DNA of 64,000 nt from Apoda limacodes (GCA_946406115.1 OX291546.1:14315019-14379018); one strand, 5' to 3'; shown: positions 45,691 to 57,154, numbered from the stretch's first letter. Program-made: numbers and translations. The notes: generated from the letters alone by a model not told the origin.

Positions 45691-47399
45691 ACATTAATTA
45701 TTTTTGTTGACCATAAGTTGAAGTTTTAAATTCACTACATTAATATAGAACCAACTCGGAAGTATACCCTTTTAAATAAAAAAAGAATTTTGCAAATCCG
45801 TCTATACAACATGTTAGGTAAATGGTGTATACTCCCGTTACGTACGTGTGCACCATGTATCATTTGAATACTATGCCGATGTCAGAAGGTGGAAATTGTG
45901 AACTGTTTAAATTGACCAATTTCCATACAAACTAAATCAATGTTTTCCTCACTTATTTTTTGCACAAGCCTAACCTTTAATCAAATATGTCTTACGCGCC
46001 ACGGCATAAAAATCTCTTCGGTATCTTTAGCGTATCCATGCACGGGGCGCGTGAACATGCAAACTTTAATGACTAAAACAAAAAAAACTAATAATAATAA
46101 CTTACAGGCTTACGAATCTGTCCACACACGACGATATTCATGACGATCGCAAAAGCACAGTATCCACGTATGTCATCTTTGATCCACAGTCACTATTCAC
46201 AATCACTATGCACCAATTCTTTCGTCTGTCCATCACTGTCGAAAGTCTCCCAAACTCGGCAGTGGTTGACTACTTCAAGGACTAAACCACCGCGTCGGCT
46301 ACTGGTAGTAGGATCCTCTTCAAGATCTTGGCCTCCCTTCGATATCACGTTTGTGAAAGCTTCCAGTTTCGTGAAGCCTGTGTGAAAACAGCGTAATCTT
46401 GGGATACGCTGGTCTGCCGGTGACGTCCCGCTCTACCTTACGCACATGTATGTTGTAAAACACTAAATCACTGTTACGGTAGAAATCATTTCACTGAATT
46501 TGACACTCAACATGTACGTACAAGATAGAAAAACACTACTGACCTTATTTAATTCGATTATCGGCATTTTCAAAGTGATCTGTAGCGCCGCGCCCCGGGC
46601 TAAATAGGTGTTGCCATACTTTGCACTACATACATTGATTTAAAAATACCTATTCTCTCGAGTAAAGAATTCTCCTGGAATTTTAAATATCTAATTAAGT
46701 AAAATAACTACAAACGACTAGTAGGTATTTCGTTTATTTACCTAATAATTTAAGGATATTTCTTAGGGACCCATATAAATACTTAAGTTCCTACTGTTTT
46801 TTGCTTAAGCGCTATAGATGCCATTAACTGTGAAGTTTCATGAACGAAGCTTTTATTAAGCGCTGCAAATCGAGCATAATATGCCGATTAATCCAAAATC
46901 AACAAAAAATACAAAAGTGGGAAAAGACATGCTACAAAACAAAAATGACACAAAATAAAAAAAAACATAAAATAAATTGTAATTAATTACTAGTAGTAAT
47001 TACATTAAAATGTTGTCAATATTCTGAAACTAAACTATTTTTTAATGGGTTAAATTGGTATTGTATTGACATATGAGCACGCTTAAACTGACTCCACAAG
47101 TAGTAGTTTGGGAGTTTTTTGATTGCTTGCTTATTCTTGGCTTAAGTCGGTGAAGTTTAGTTGTGTAAAAGTTAAAGTAAAGGATAGAGTTTTTATCCAT
47201 TTGTAATTGACGCAAATAAATCTAGAAATCTACTTATCTACTTATCAATTTAGGTATTAAAAAAAAACAACTATTTATACCTACCTAAACAAGTGCAGTA
47301 CCTTTTACTTTTAATGTTTTGTGCCTTAACACATAACACAATGACTTACCTACTTGTAATTTTTCCACATATTTTTTTGTGCTGGTAACATTCGCTTCT
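45691..47399. other. No confident gene; GC-richer island at 46130-46450
   Basis: Mostly AT-rich. The island 46130-46450 is open on both strands. On the minus strand it reads GGQDLEEDPTTSSRRGGLVL and EVVNHCRVWETFDSDGQTKE, which look like real protein but which I cannot assign to a family. It may be a decayed transposon gene or an exon. The plus-strand frame 46140-46385 is probably a shadow. Confidence 0.35.
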
Positions 47400-48480
47400 A
47401 TGTGACTTCCCGAAAGTTAGGGTACCGTTTTCGCTTTATTTGACCTTATTAGAAAATACTAGCTCTTGTTTATGCAACCTTAGTACGTAATGTTTAGTTT
47501 TTGATGATTATATGATGTTTGTACTAATAAGGTATGTATGTATGTTTTTTCTTTACTCTGAGGCTTTGTAATGTACGTAAAGGAATGCATTTCATAGTAA
47601 TGTCTGACATAAAAACGCGTTTGTTTTTGACTTTATTTGAATAATAGGTACCTATCTAGCAGAAAAATTGCAAGTAGGTAAAACTACCTATCAAAATATT
47701 ATTTGTTTAAATGTTTGATATCAGGTATTTATTTGATAATACCTACGTCCGCAGGCACTAAGTCATGGTAGACTAAGTATAACCTAAAATTCCATGAATA
47801 AAGAAAGGTCTGTGTCCTGCAGTGGGGACACATAGAAACAGGCAAATCCACATAAATTACTTGCGTAGCAACAGATATACTCTGTTAGTACCTACACGAA
47901 AGTACGTAAATTAATTTTCGAGAACCCTTCGTAATTTATAAAAGAGACAAAAATTTTACTATCTCAGGTGGTCAGAGTAATTCCCCGAAAATTAGGGAAC
48001 CTTTGTCAGCTTTATTTGACCTTATTCAAAAAAACTAGTTTTTATTTATTCAGTCTTAGTACGTAAATACGCCTAAGTTAATTTTTTACTGATTATAATG
48101 ACTTTTTGCACTGAGATGAATGAAGTAAAAGTAGGATTGAATTGATTGGCGTAATTAGTGGTTGGCTACTTTAAAAGAAATGAAATCATAGTATTTATGG
48201 ATAGTTATGTCTAATAATAAAATAGTTTGTTTTTGACTGAATTTAAATTGTTTATCTGTAGGCATAAAAATAATATTTAATAGAAAATAATATTTAATAA
48301 AAAAAATAGATTAATAGTAGGTATTTCATAATATCGCAAAATCGCATACATTACTTGAGTACACAAAAATACAGAACCCTTCATAATTTTATTTAAGAAA
48401 GAGAGGAAAACCTTTTTACTTCTTTTAATTTTATTAGTGTGAGAGTATGTTGAGTGTATGTGTGAGTGAGAGTTGAGACA
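47400..48480. repeat. Diverged tandem duplication, period about 580 bp
   Basis: Phrases recur in the same order: AGTTAGGGTACCGTTTTCGC / AATTAGGGAACCTTTGTCAG, GCTTTATTTGACCTTATT in both, CTTAGTACGTAA in both, GTTTGTTTTTGACT in both, and AGAACCCTTCGTAATTTAT / AGAACCCTTCATAATTTTAT. Identity is low, so the duplication is old. Non-coding. Confidence 0.5.
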
Positions 48481-49245
48481 CACTCAAAGAGTTGGGTCTC
48501 AGAGGAGCAAACATTTTAAGGTAATAATTTAGTATCTCATCTGTGCCTACAGTTCACACAACATACTTTTTCTTATTGTTCAAATTTAAGACATGGGTAC
48601 CTACCTAGCTGTATCACTGCAGTTAGTGTCGAACGTCAATAGTTTGAAAATAAGAACAGACTTTTTTTGATTTTACGTATTTATACGTAAGATAATAAGT
48701 TAGTCATAAATTATGTGTTAAAATCTAAAATTGTTATTCAATAATTCATTATGTTATTCAATAAAAATATAGAAAAAGGTTTTGAAATACGGGAGAAAAT
48801 GTCCCTTCGGAGACCTTTCATGGCGTGCGCTGCCTAAATAGTTAAAGTTACTCGAAAATAATGTACAAAAAGTATATAAGTCCGTGGTAGCATATCTATA
48901 TCCGAAAGTAGATTCAGAATTACTATTTTTATATTTAAATTATAAATTAAAAGTATTACGCGATTTGCAAAGCTGTTTTCTCTTATTTATTATTTATATA
49001 AGTATCTCAGTTACCTTGTTTATATAATGTATATTAAAATTGTCCTTACATTATATGATTTAAACGAATAGTTTATGAGATACAACCAACAACACGATTG
49101 AAATTAAGCATAGAAATTGGTGCACGGCGGCGGCTAAGGTGTAAAAAAATAAAATTTAGGTACTTAGTTAATGTAACATTGTTTGAGTTTATTAAAATCA
49201 TAGTATATGCCTTGTTTGGGACTAGGTGCCACTGCTGTGTGAAAA
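48481..49245. other. No gene seen
   Basis: AT-rich DNA without recognisable features. Confidence 0.55.
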
Positions 49246-49300
49246 ACAACCGGCCAAGTGCGAGTCGGACTCGCGCACGAAGGGTTCCGTACCTGCCACC
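49246..49300 (-). repeat. End fragment of the GGGTTCCG family
   Basis: CGGCCAAGTGCGAGTCGGAC, TCGCGCACGAAGGGTTCCGT: the palindrome-bearing terminus only, on the minus strand. Confidence 0.7.
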
Positions 49301-49714
49301 ATTAATGTAATCTACAAACACAAACAAAAATATTTTTATATTTGAGTTGATTGAATGAAAGGTAAATTGCGGTTTACGATTTATGACGTATTAAAAAAAA
49401 ACTACTTACTAGATCTCGTTCAGACAAATTTTCGATGGAAGTTTGCATGGTAATGTACAGTCATTTGCTAAAGTGCATGCATAGTGTAAAGGTTAAAATT
49501 GCATGAAGCCATTCTGTGAATCTCGCAGTCACACTAACATTATCAGAACTGTCAATAATATTAACCTTAAATCGACAAAATTAGGTTTAGTTTTCTTTAT
49601 ACTAACCAGTTTATTTAAACCGATCTTCTATCTTTTGGTTTCTTATCCTAACAAATTAATTAGGTGTAAACTGCAGTGTTGTTCTACATACGTATTGTTT
49701 ATTTCGCATTAATT
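49301..49714. other. No gene seen
   Basis: AT-rich sequence between the fragment of the GGGTTCCG family and the tRNA-like segment. The frame 49503-49712 has no recognisable product. Confidence 0.5.
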
Positions 49715-49800
49715 GATATCTGGTGGTGTAGTGGTAGTGTAGGTAGGCGCTGCGACTTAATCAAGCGAGCCTATGGTTCAAATCACGCTATTTCCGTATT
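49715..49800 (+). ncRNA. tRNA-like segment (pseudogene or SINE head)
   Basis: TGGTGTAGTGG at 49724-49734 matches the Pol III A box TRGYNNANNGG, and GTTCAAATC at 49776-49784 matches the B box GWTCRANNC, at a tRNA-like spacing. I cannot fold a full cloverleaf with an obvious acceptor stem, so it is probably a decayed tRNA or SINE head rather than a working gene. Confidence 0.5.
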
Positions 49801-50185
49801 GAGTATTTTTGTTAGGAATAACTTTTTTTTTATATTTTGACATCTAGTTCTCTCTGAAAAGGACCAGTTGGTATGAGAACTTTTTGTTTTGTTTGCAGAA
49901 TTGAAACACATGCAATCAATTAAAAATGGTTTTTATTAAAATTTTATAAATGATAAATAATGTTTTTGATAAATGTCTCTTTTTTCTATATATATTTTCT
50001 ATGGTTAAAGCTTAAGTATTCGTTTTCATAATGAAAAGAAAATTGAAACTTAACCATAAGATTTAAAAAAAATACAAGTCACCATTCATTTGGTTGAAAA
50101 ACAACAAAGTAAAAAAAATATGTTATGTCTTAAATATATTGAAATTTAAAATAATATCTGTAAGAAAAATAGTACTTTATTTTTA
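49801..50185. other. No gene seen
   Basis: AT-rich, low complexity. Confidence 0.5.
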
Positions 50186-50592
50186 GGGTTCCGTAATTAG
50201 TGGAACCCTATCACTAAGGCTCCTGCTGTATCTCATGAACCGTGATAGTTAGACAGTTGAAATTTTCACAGAAGATATATTTCTTTTGCCGCTATAACAA
50301 CAAATATTAAAAAAAAGAATAAAATAAATATTTAAGGGGCTCCCATACAACAAACGTGATTTTTTTGCTCGATTTTGCTCGATATTGATAACGGCAAGGC
50401 AACAGATAGACGCTTAAAATATTAACAAAATATTTAGTTATATAGTTACTTAAAAAATAAATAATTGAATAAAAATAAAATAAAAATTTAAGGGAGGCTC
50501 CGATACAACAAACGTGATTTTTTTGCTGTTTTTATAGATTATGGTACGAAACCCTTCGTGCGCGAGTCCGACTCGCACTTGGCCGATTTTTT
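50186..50592 (+). repeat. GGGTTCCG-family repeat, long copy
   Basis: From TTAGGGTTCCGTAATTAGTG to GCGAGTCCGACTCGCACTTG and GCCGATTTTTTAG. It contains two versions of the block ending CAACAAACGTGATTTTTTTGC, showing the internal duplication, which the shorter copy at 4597 lacks. No reading frame. Confidence 0.7.
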
Positions 50593-51284
50593 AGTATTTA
50601 ATATAACCTCCATTATTTTCAATCACAGCAAGCAAGCGCCGCCGCATTGATCCGACTATATTAGAACAGATATCTGTTCCTCTAATATTATTCCAAACTT
50701 CTAAACAGTGAGCTTCTAATGACTCAGTAGTTCTTTCATTTCGCATGTCTCATCTTTGCACCATCAAACCCCATAGGTTTTCTATGGGATTTAAATCTGG
50801 TGATTTTGCAGGCTAAGGAATAACATTAATGTCCGGGTGTTGAGTAAACCAATCCTGCACTATATGCGCTCGATGCACAGGACAGTGATCATGCATAAAC
50901 TGTATTTGTGGCATATCAGCTAATGGATAAACACACCGAGCTGTTGGCAACATGATCTCGTCTAACACTTCCAAATAATGTGCTGCTATCGAGATTAATT
51001 CACCAGGACCAGCCGCAGTCATCCACCCCCACATATTTAATAAACATATTTATAAATAAACATTTTTCAAACTACTGAAATTATATTTTAATTTTTTTTT
51101 AGAAAAGTACTTATTTTTTATAAGTATTAAAAGTGTGGTATTAAAAAATTATGATATAACATTTACATCAAATAAAATACTTACTGTAAAACCAGTCTCA
51201 TTGCAAATTTGAGATATATTATAACCCATATTATGTAGTTCTATAATACGCATTCTCTCTTGAATATTAATATTGGCCTTCATA
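50592..51284 (-). pseudogene. Tc1/mariner-type transposase remnant with internal loss
   Basis: On the minus strand the N-terminus starts at 51284 (MKANINIQERMRIIEL, HNMGYNISQICNETGF), a helix-turn-helix start typical of Tc1-like transposases. After about 150 bp of unrelated AT-rich DNA, the catalytic part continues from 51034: WGWMTAAGPGELI, FMHDHCPVHRAHIVQDWFTQ (second catalytic Asp), SPDLNPIENLWGLM (third acidic residue, about 35 residues on), then EAHCLEVWNNIRG and ENNGGYIKY with a stop near 50592. Two tryptophan codons have become stops: TAG in VIP*PAKSPD and TGA in VQR*DMRN. The middle, with the first catalytic Asp, is missing. Confidence 0.85.
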
Positions 51285-51589
51285 TTATTTTTAGCAAAGA
51301 AATTTAATAAAAACAAAAAACAACCTTATCAACACAACCACCTCCAGTAACACATCCACATCGACAAAATGGCTACGACCTAAGTAATTACCGCATCTAA
51401 CTTAATAGCTAAATGAAAACACCAAACAAACTTGTCAGCACATACCCCCAGAAATGGATCGGCAACGAACGAGAAACATTAAATGTCTACCTACGTAAAA
51501 CTTAATAGCTATTAGAAAATTGGTCTAAGCTGATTAACTAAACAAAATATTCATAATTCGTAAAATGTCACAAAAACAAAAAGAAAGGC
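51285..51589. other. No gene seen; expected transposon-end region
   Basis: Lies beyond the transposase start, where a Tc1 inverted repeat would sit. I found no convincing inverted terminal sequence paired with the 50592 side. Confidence 0.4.
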
Positions 51590-51668
51590 ATAAGGGAGAT
51601 TCGAATCCACAAACACTGAGTACACGTATTTAGAACTGATACGTCTATCCACTAGGCTACGTATACAA
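51590..51668 (-). ncRNA. tRNA-like segment on the minus strand
   Basis: The reverse complement has TAGCCTAGTGG, an A-box match (TRGYNNANNGG), and 46 nt later GGATTCGAATC, a near B box. The spacing resembles a tRNA or the head of a tRNA-derived SINE. The stems are not convincing, so function is doubtful. Confidence 0.45.
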
Positions 51669-52160
51669 TAATTTTCTTAGTGAAATTATTATATACAATA
51701 TTAAATGAAACTAATATTACTCAGGTTCTACAAGACATATTACTTTATTTCTTTAAGTGTGTGAGTGACTACGCCTCGCTGCCATTCTATTTCTGCAACT
51801 GACCGTACGTCATATATTTTTATTAGTTTTATCATTCTCTTATTTTAGAAGTTACAGGGGGAGGACACACATTTTACCACATTGGAAGTGTCTCTCGCGC
51901 TAAACTATTCTGTTTAGAAAAAATCATATCAGAAACCTCAATATCATTTTTGAAGACCTGTCCACAAATACCCCACACGTATGTATTTGATGAAAAAAAT
52001 TTTTTTGAGTTTCAGTTTTAAGTATTGGGAACCCCAAAATTTATTGTTTTTTTTTATATTTTGTGTGAAAATTTTAATGCGGTTCACAGAATACATCTAC
52101 TCACCAAGTTTCAACAGTATAGTTCTTACAGTTTCGGAAAAAAGTGACTGTGACATGACG
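51669..52160. other. No gene seen
   Basis: AT-rich DNA; the frame 51981-52169 is phenylalanine-rich low-complexity translation. Confidence 0.5.
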
Positions 52161-52608
52161 AATCTATAAGGGTTCCGTTTTTGCCATTTGGCTACGGAAC
52201 CCTAACAAAAAAATTACGTTTATTGTATGGGTTAAATATTTAAAATTCCCCTTAAATATTAGTTTTATTTTAATTTAATTTTTTATTGAAAAAAAAAATA
52301 TATATAACTAAATTTATTGTGAATATTTCAAGCGTCTACCAGTTACCGTTATCAATATCGAGCAAAAACAAGCAAAAAAATCATGTGGTTTGCATATATA
52401 CATAGCCCCCTTAAATATTTACTTTATTCTGTTTTTTAGTATTTGTTGTTATTTCGGCAACAGAAATACATCTTCTGTGAAAATTTCAACTGTCTAACTA
52501 TCACGGTTCATGAGATACAGCCTGGTGACAGACGGACAGACGGATGGACAGCGGAGTCTTAGTAATAGGGTTCCGTTTTTACCCTTTGGGTACGGAAACC
52601 TAAAAAAC
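52161..52608 (-). repeat. GGGTTCCG-family repeat, minus-strand copy
   Basis: Reverse-strand order of the same blocks (ATCACGGTTCATGAGATACA, GACAGACGGACAGACGGATG, AATAGGGTTCCGTTTTTACC, GGGTACGGAAACC). A second short GGGTTCCG/CGGAACCC pair at 52168-52203 suggests a compound or nested copy. Confidence 0.65.
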
Positions 52609-53630
52609 GAAATTATTCTAACTATTATTTTACAAATTTGGTCTAGTTAGCTATAGTATAGTATATTCTAACATTTATCGTTCGATAAAAGTAACAGACA
52701 TGTCAGAATACTAGAGCGTTGTGAGCGTCTCAACACTCAGCAGGAACCACTTTGCAGAACTTACCTTATAAGATTTTACGAGCTATGCAAACTTCCTCGT
52801 AATACAACTTTCTGCGCACGGGAGCGATACGACAGGAACACTCGACGAACTTTTACATGAGAAATGTATTCCTTGGTAGGTAATATGGCACGTATGGTGT
52901 ACCTTCTGTGAAATAACGAAAGTATATTGATTGTAATAAATCTATAAGTGTTAGAAATACTCATATTTCGTTTTGACAAAAATTATCTGAATAATGGCGA
53001 GTTCCTTAAACCTCAAAGATAGTCAAACAATATAGTTTTTCTACCAATTTAACTGAAGCTACATAATGAAGCATTATTGCATAATTAAGTGTGTTTTAAC
53101 CTTTTTCAAAAACTAACTTTAAAATAAATAAATATATTTAAAAGCATACATGTCATTCTTTTATTTAAAATGTAATCAGTATCGCAAACTTAGTCGTATT
53201 GAAAAAAAACATTTCTAAGAAATTTGTTCCCGTCACAATTTTTAACGTACACCTTTCTGATAGTCTCGAATTATTCCACGACGTACATGAGTACAAGTAA
53301 AGGAATTATTGCAAAGTCTCAAGTACCAGACTCGTAAATTCGAGGGTAAAATACTTTCACGAGGTCTGAAGAGGTTAGTACTCGCAAAAAACTTTTCACT
53401 TGCCTTCCTGAGACTGTAGTAGAGAAAGGAGACGGAAACAATTACATACAATCTTGGGCCTGAATGTAAGGAGATGAAATGAGTAAATAATTAGATTCAG
53501 ATTTAGGCCCTCGCTGAATATTCTGTTAGTTTAGACAATCTGAGAGCAGAGTTATTAGATGTTTAGTTAAAGTAAGGTTTTGTTACAATCTTCAACAACA
53601 GCTGATTCCTGAGGACTAAGCACGGTGAGT
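52609..53630. other. No gene seen
   Basis: No recognisable protein or RNA feature. Short frames at 52776-52979 and 53242-53451 on the minus strand have no family match that I know. Confidence 0.5.
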
Positions 53631-53639
53631 TTTCGGTTA

Positions 53640-53990
53640 AGGTGTTCGTGGCTTAGTGGCTTTTGTCTATCGGAAACGATATGCGAAGTTAAGTAACGTC
53701 GGGCGTGGTCAGTACCTGGATGGGTGACCACTTAGTGGCACACTTTTCTGACCTCCTTCGGAGAGCACGTTAAACAGTCGGTCCTGGCTATTGTCAGATG
53801 ACAGCAGTCGTCCAGAGGCTTTCTGGGCGGCTTGAAAACTCTGACCGTCGAGTGGCCACTAGCTCTATCACGTCCGCCAATCCACACTAGGCCAGGGCGG
53901 AAGACTATGGCCTAAGCCTCCTTCTCCAAGGAGAGGCCTGTGCCCCTGCAGTGGGGCGTATACCTGCTGAGGCACATCGTCTACGTAAAA
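53640..53990 (+). mobile_element. 5S-rRNA-derived SINE (SINE3-like)
   Basis: The head carries GCGAAGTTAAGTAACGTCGG, GCGTGGTCAGTACCTGGATG and GGTGACCAC, covering the 5S rRNA internal promoter (box A, intermediate element, box C). A roughly 230-bp body follows (GAGAGCACGTTAAACAGTCG; TCCACACTAGGCCAGGGCGG; GGCCTGTGCCCCTGCAGTGG) and then an A-rich tail. Known: SINE3-class elements use a 5S-derived promoter. The tail block resembles lepidopteran LINE ends, and the partner LINE is not identified. Confidence 0.65.
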
Positions 53991-54489
53991 TAAAAAAAAA
54001 TAAAACGAAAAAATAGTATTTTATTCATCTTCTGTTATAAATAAAATATCATTAATTCATTAAACATAACATTGTATATTAAATAAATAATTACCTACTT
54101 AAATACCTACCTAACTAGCACCGTCAAATGATATTCTATATATCCTCTTTGTACAAAACACATTTCAACATTGTTACAAATCAATTATTGAGAGTTAGTT
54201 ATAAGCTATTACAACTACAAATAGGTGCCAGTCTAAAAAAAGAGTTTGTGGAATTTAAAATGCCGCCATAGTACACCAATATTTACAATAAATGTAAAAT
54301 AAATAAAAGATGTATATGTTACACATGGTAGCGGCAGTTCATTTAATATTTCTTGGAAAATATATTTTGATGATCGTTTTCCATAAACATTGTCAATTTT
54401 TGGTAAAACATAAGTTGAAAGGTAGCTTGGTTTTCGTAAGTGATCATGCCTTGTGCTCTCCACTTTTCTTTGGCCTTGAAGTTGACGGG
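53991..54489. other. No gene seen
   Basis: AT-rich sequence between the SINE and the RTE remnant. The frames on both strands here show no recognisable product. Confidence 0.5.
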
Positions 54490-54918
54490 ATCACGAGTCT
54501 TTCACTCTCCTACTATTTTAGGTTTTGACAAAACAATTTTGCCAGTTTCGGTCTTCAGCTCTTTTAACTGTCGTTGCCCAATAGACAGCTCTCTAGAAAA
54601 CACTTTTGTGCCTTTATTAGTTACTAGATTTGTCTATTGAGCCGCGTGTATTCGGACCTATCAGATGAAGACTGCAATTTTATTTCGCGCCGCATAAGAT
54701 AGAGATTCATAAGATCGAGAGTCTGATCATAGAATTTTTATGTTCTATTTTTGCGGCGAGCTTTGAAGAACTTAGCTCCAACCGCTTGGACAGTTTCCAC
54801 CAGCCTGTCTTTTAAATCATCCACATTTTTGCAATCTGCTAGGCACTGAAAGCGATTTAAATGTTCGAGCTGAATATGTTCGGGGTTCTGTGTGAAGGCA
54901 ATCTTTGGACGGAGACCG

Positions 54919-54933
54919 CAGACCTTATCAAAC
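54919..54933. repeat. Direct repeat flanking the inserted block (left)
   Basis: CAGACCTTATCAAAC, repeated at 56189-56203. At least nine bases (GACCTTATC) are independent of the inserted block; the outer bases overlap it by microhomology. Fusing the flanks at this repeat restores the RTE sequence. Confidence 0.8.
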
Positions 54934-55758
54934 CGCGGAGAACTTGTGTCTCAAATCGAGACCACACTGTCCCAGGTCTCTGACTGGGGACAGGTAAACT
55001 TGGTCCGATTCAACCCTACAAAGACACAAGTGTGCGCGTTCACGGCTAAGAAAACTCCATTCACTGTGGTCCCACAATTCCAGAACACTCCCCTCTCGAT
55101 CTCCAAGAGCATTGGGATCCTTGGTGTCGACATCTCCAGCGATGTTCAGTTCCGAGATCATTTACAAGATAAGGTAAAGCTGGCGTCCAAAAAACTTGGT
55201 GTACTCAACAGAGCGAAGCAGTACTTCACGTCGGGGCAAAGGTTGTTACTTTACAAGTCGCAAGTTCGGCCCCATATGGAGTACTGCTGCCATCTCTGGG
55301 CAGGTGCACCCGGATACCAGCTTGACCCTTTTGACTCGGTTCAACGACGGGCTGTGAGAATTGTCGACGATCCCAAACTCACTTGCGGTATCGAGCCCTT
55401 AAGTCTGAGGAGAGACTTTGCCTCACTGTGTGTGTTCTACCGCTTGTACAATGGGTTGTGTTCTGAGGAATTGTTCGAAATGATGCCCACGGCTACTTTC
55501 TACCATCGCACCGCTCGCCATCGGCAAGGAATTCATTCTCACACTTTAGAACCTAAATGGTCGCGTACAGTGCGGTTTCAGAGAAACTTCCTCCCGCGAA
55601 CGCTTAAGTTGTGGAATGAGCTCCCTGCCAAGGTTTTCTGCAAGGACTACAGTATGGAGTTCTTCAAGAAAGAAGTTATTACATTTCTGAAGGGTCGGCA
55701 ACGCTACGGTGACCGCTTACCATCAGGCGGGCCGTAAGCTTGTTTGCCACCTTAGTGG

Positions 55759-55812
<54 letters not shown>

Positions 55813-56190
55813 TAGAAGCTTGAGTTTTTTCTCAATAAGCTTTAAGGATTCCCGCATTTCCTGCAAGAGGTCTAACCCTCCCTGCCACACTATGCTCCTC
55901 ATCGTTCTGCTCCTCACGTTGCGGCGATGTTGCACTCTCTGTCCACACACTGCTGAGATCGGATCGATTCTAGCTTCGTGTTTCCATTGAAGCATGGTAA
56001 TTTTTTTATTTGAGTTGCTCCAATTTCTGATATCCTTCGATAGTATAGAAACTATACAGAGAGTTCCTATTATGGGTTCAGACGTGTAGTTCATACTAAT
56101 TATATGTCTGTAGTATTGTAGCCTACATATTAACGTATTATATTAACGGAAATGAAGTAAAAAGAAGCCTGAAATGTAATTTGAGGACCA
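54930..56190 (+). mobile_element. CR1-like LINE 3' part plus transduced flank, with target duplication
   Basis: Identical, apart from a few substitutions and poly(A) length (about 47 versus 27 A), to 57505-58745. The shared block includes 2.4 times more than a normal tail: C-terminal coding sequence (the frame 54892-55737 is open), the 3' tail, the poly(A), and then about 380 bp that belong to the genomic flank of the other copy. The block is bounded by CAGACCTTATCAAAC at 54919-54933 and 56189-56203. It interrupts the RTE LINE. Confidence 0.85.
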
Positions 56191-56524
56191 GACCTTATCA
56201 AACGACTTCTTTCAACTTCGAGTAATGTTGTTGATGAGGGACTTGTGGACGATTAACCCGACACCACCTTGGGACAGTTGTTCGCCCTCCCGGAAGTAGA
56301 ACAAGTTATTGGATTTGAGATATATCGAGTCCTCCCTCTGTCTTCTGACTTCAGATAGATATTATATCCCAATGCATCTTGTCTACTTTATCTTCCAGCT
56401 CAACAACCTTTTCGTCATTCCTCAAAGTGCGTGCATTGTACGTTGCTAGGGCCAGTTGTCGGTGTTTGTGGTAGCAGGATCTCTACCGCCACCCCTGCAC
56501 CACCGTAACCTTGACATGTTATTG

Positions 56525-56820
56525 CTTCCTGCCAAATTTAATGATTCTAGGTGAACGGGAAGTGCCCCATAGGTTTTGATTTATTTGTGTTACAGTACAC
56601 GACAAATATTACCGTATTTTGGACATATTTTTTTATTGCATTGACTTAGAAGCCTAATTTTTTTACAACTTTAAGTGACCGTAGAATTTATTATTTTATA
56701 TTAATTATAATTTGATACCTGTTTCTTAAGTAAAAGGGTCTTTGTCAGACAGACAACGTTGTGATCCTATAAGGGTCCTTTTTCCTTTTGAGAAACGGAA
56801 CCCTAAAAAATTGACCTGTA
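56525..56820 (+). repeat. Interspersed repeat (TTTAATGATTCTAGG family), copy 1
   Basis: Contains CCAAATTTAATGATTCTAGG, CCATAGGTTTTGATTTATTT, GCATTGACTTAGAAGCCTAA and ends GAAACGGAACCCTAAAAAAT. Related copies are at 57030-57154 (continuing at 58366) and 60400-60610. The terminal motif links it to the GGGTTCCG group. Confidence 0.6.
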
Positions 56821-57029
56821 TGTGTACGTTTGTATTAGGACGCATATAATCATACATTAGGTTAGGATGTATGATCACATGCTGCAGCAAATTAGAGCCT
56901 GTCTTAAGGAGTCTTGACAGTTTTAACGACTAAATAAACTATTCATTAAAAAAAATATATACTTGTAAATAACTGAAAATTAAAAAATTTAAGATTTTTT
57001 CCTTTATTCGTGATGTAAGACCTTGATTC

Positions 57030-57154
57030 ATATCAAATTTAATGATTCTAGGACAATGGAAAGTACCTTTATAGGTTTTGATTTATTTGTGAATGCCAAA
57101 ATATTCTACAAAAATGGTCGTATTTTGGCGTTGTTTTTTTTATTGCGTTGACTT
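57030..57154 (+). repeat. Interspersed repeat, copy 2, left half
   Basis: TCAAATTTAATGATTCTAGG to TATTGCGTTGACTTCAGG. The expected continuation (ACTTAGAAGC...) is found after the LINE poly(A) at 58366, so this repeat was present first and the LINE inserted into it. Confidence 0.65.

Larger units (their letters stand above)
54490..56530 (-). pseudogene. RTE-type LINE endonuclease region, split by an insertion
   Basis: The minus strand from 56520 reads a start like that of RTE endonucleases (TYNARTLRNDEKVVELE with changes) and then NNLFYFREGEQLSQGGVGLI and VHKSLINNI up to 56190. After the inserted block it resumes at 54930: LRPKIAFTQNPEHIQLEHLN, RFQCLADCKNVDDLKDRL, ETVQAVGAKFFKARRKNRT, then TKVFSRELSIGQRQLKELKT near 54600-54500. 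This is the order endonuclease, linker, start of reverse transcriptase in RTE elements. Stops and shifts make it inactive. Confidence 0.7.

Noticed and set aside
55709..56094. Frames with long lysine or phenylalanine runs
   Set aside because: They cross the LINE poly(A) and its flank; the runs are translated A or T homopolymers.
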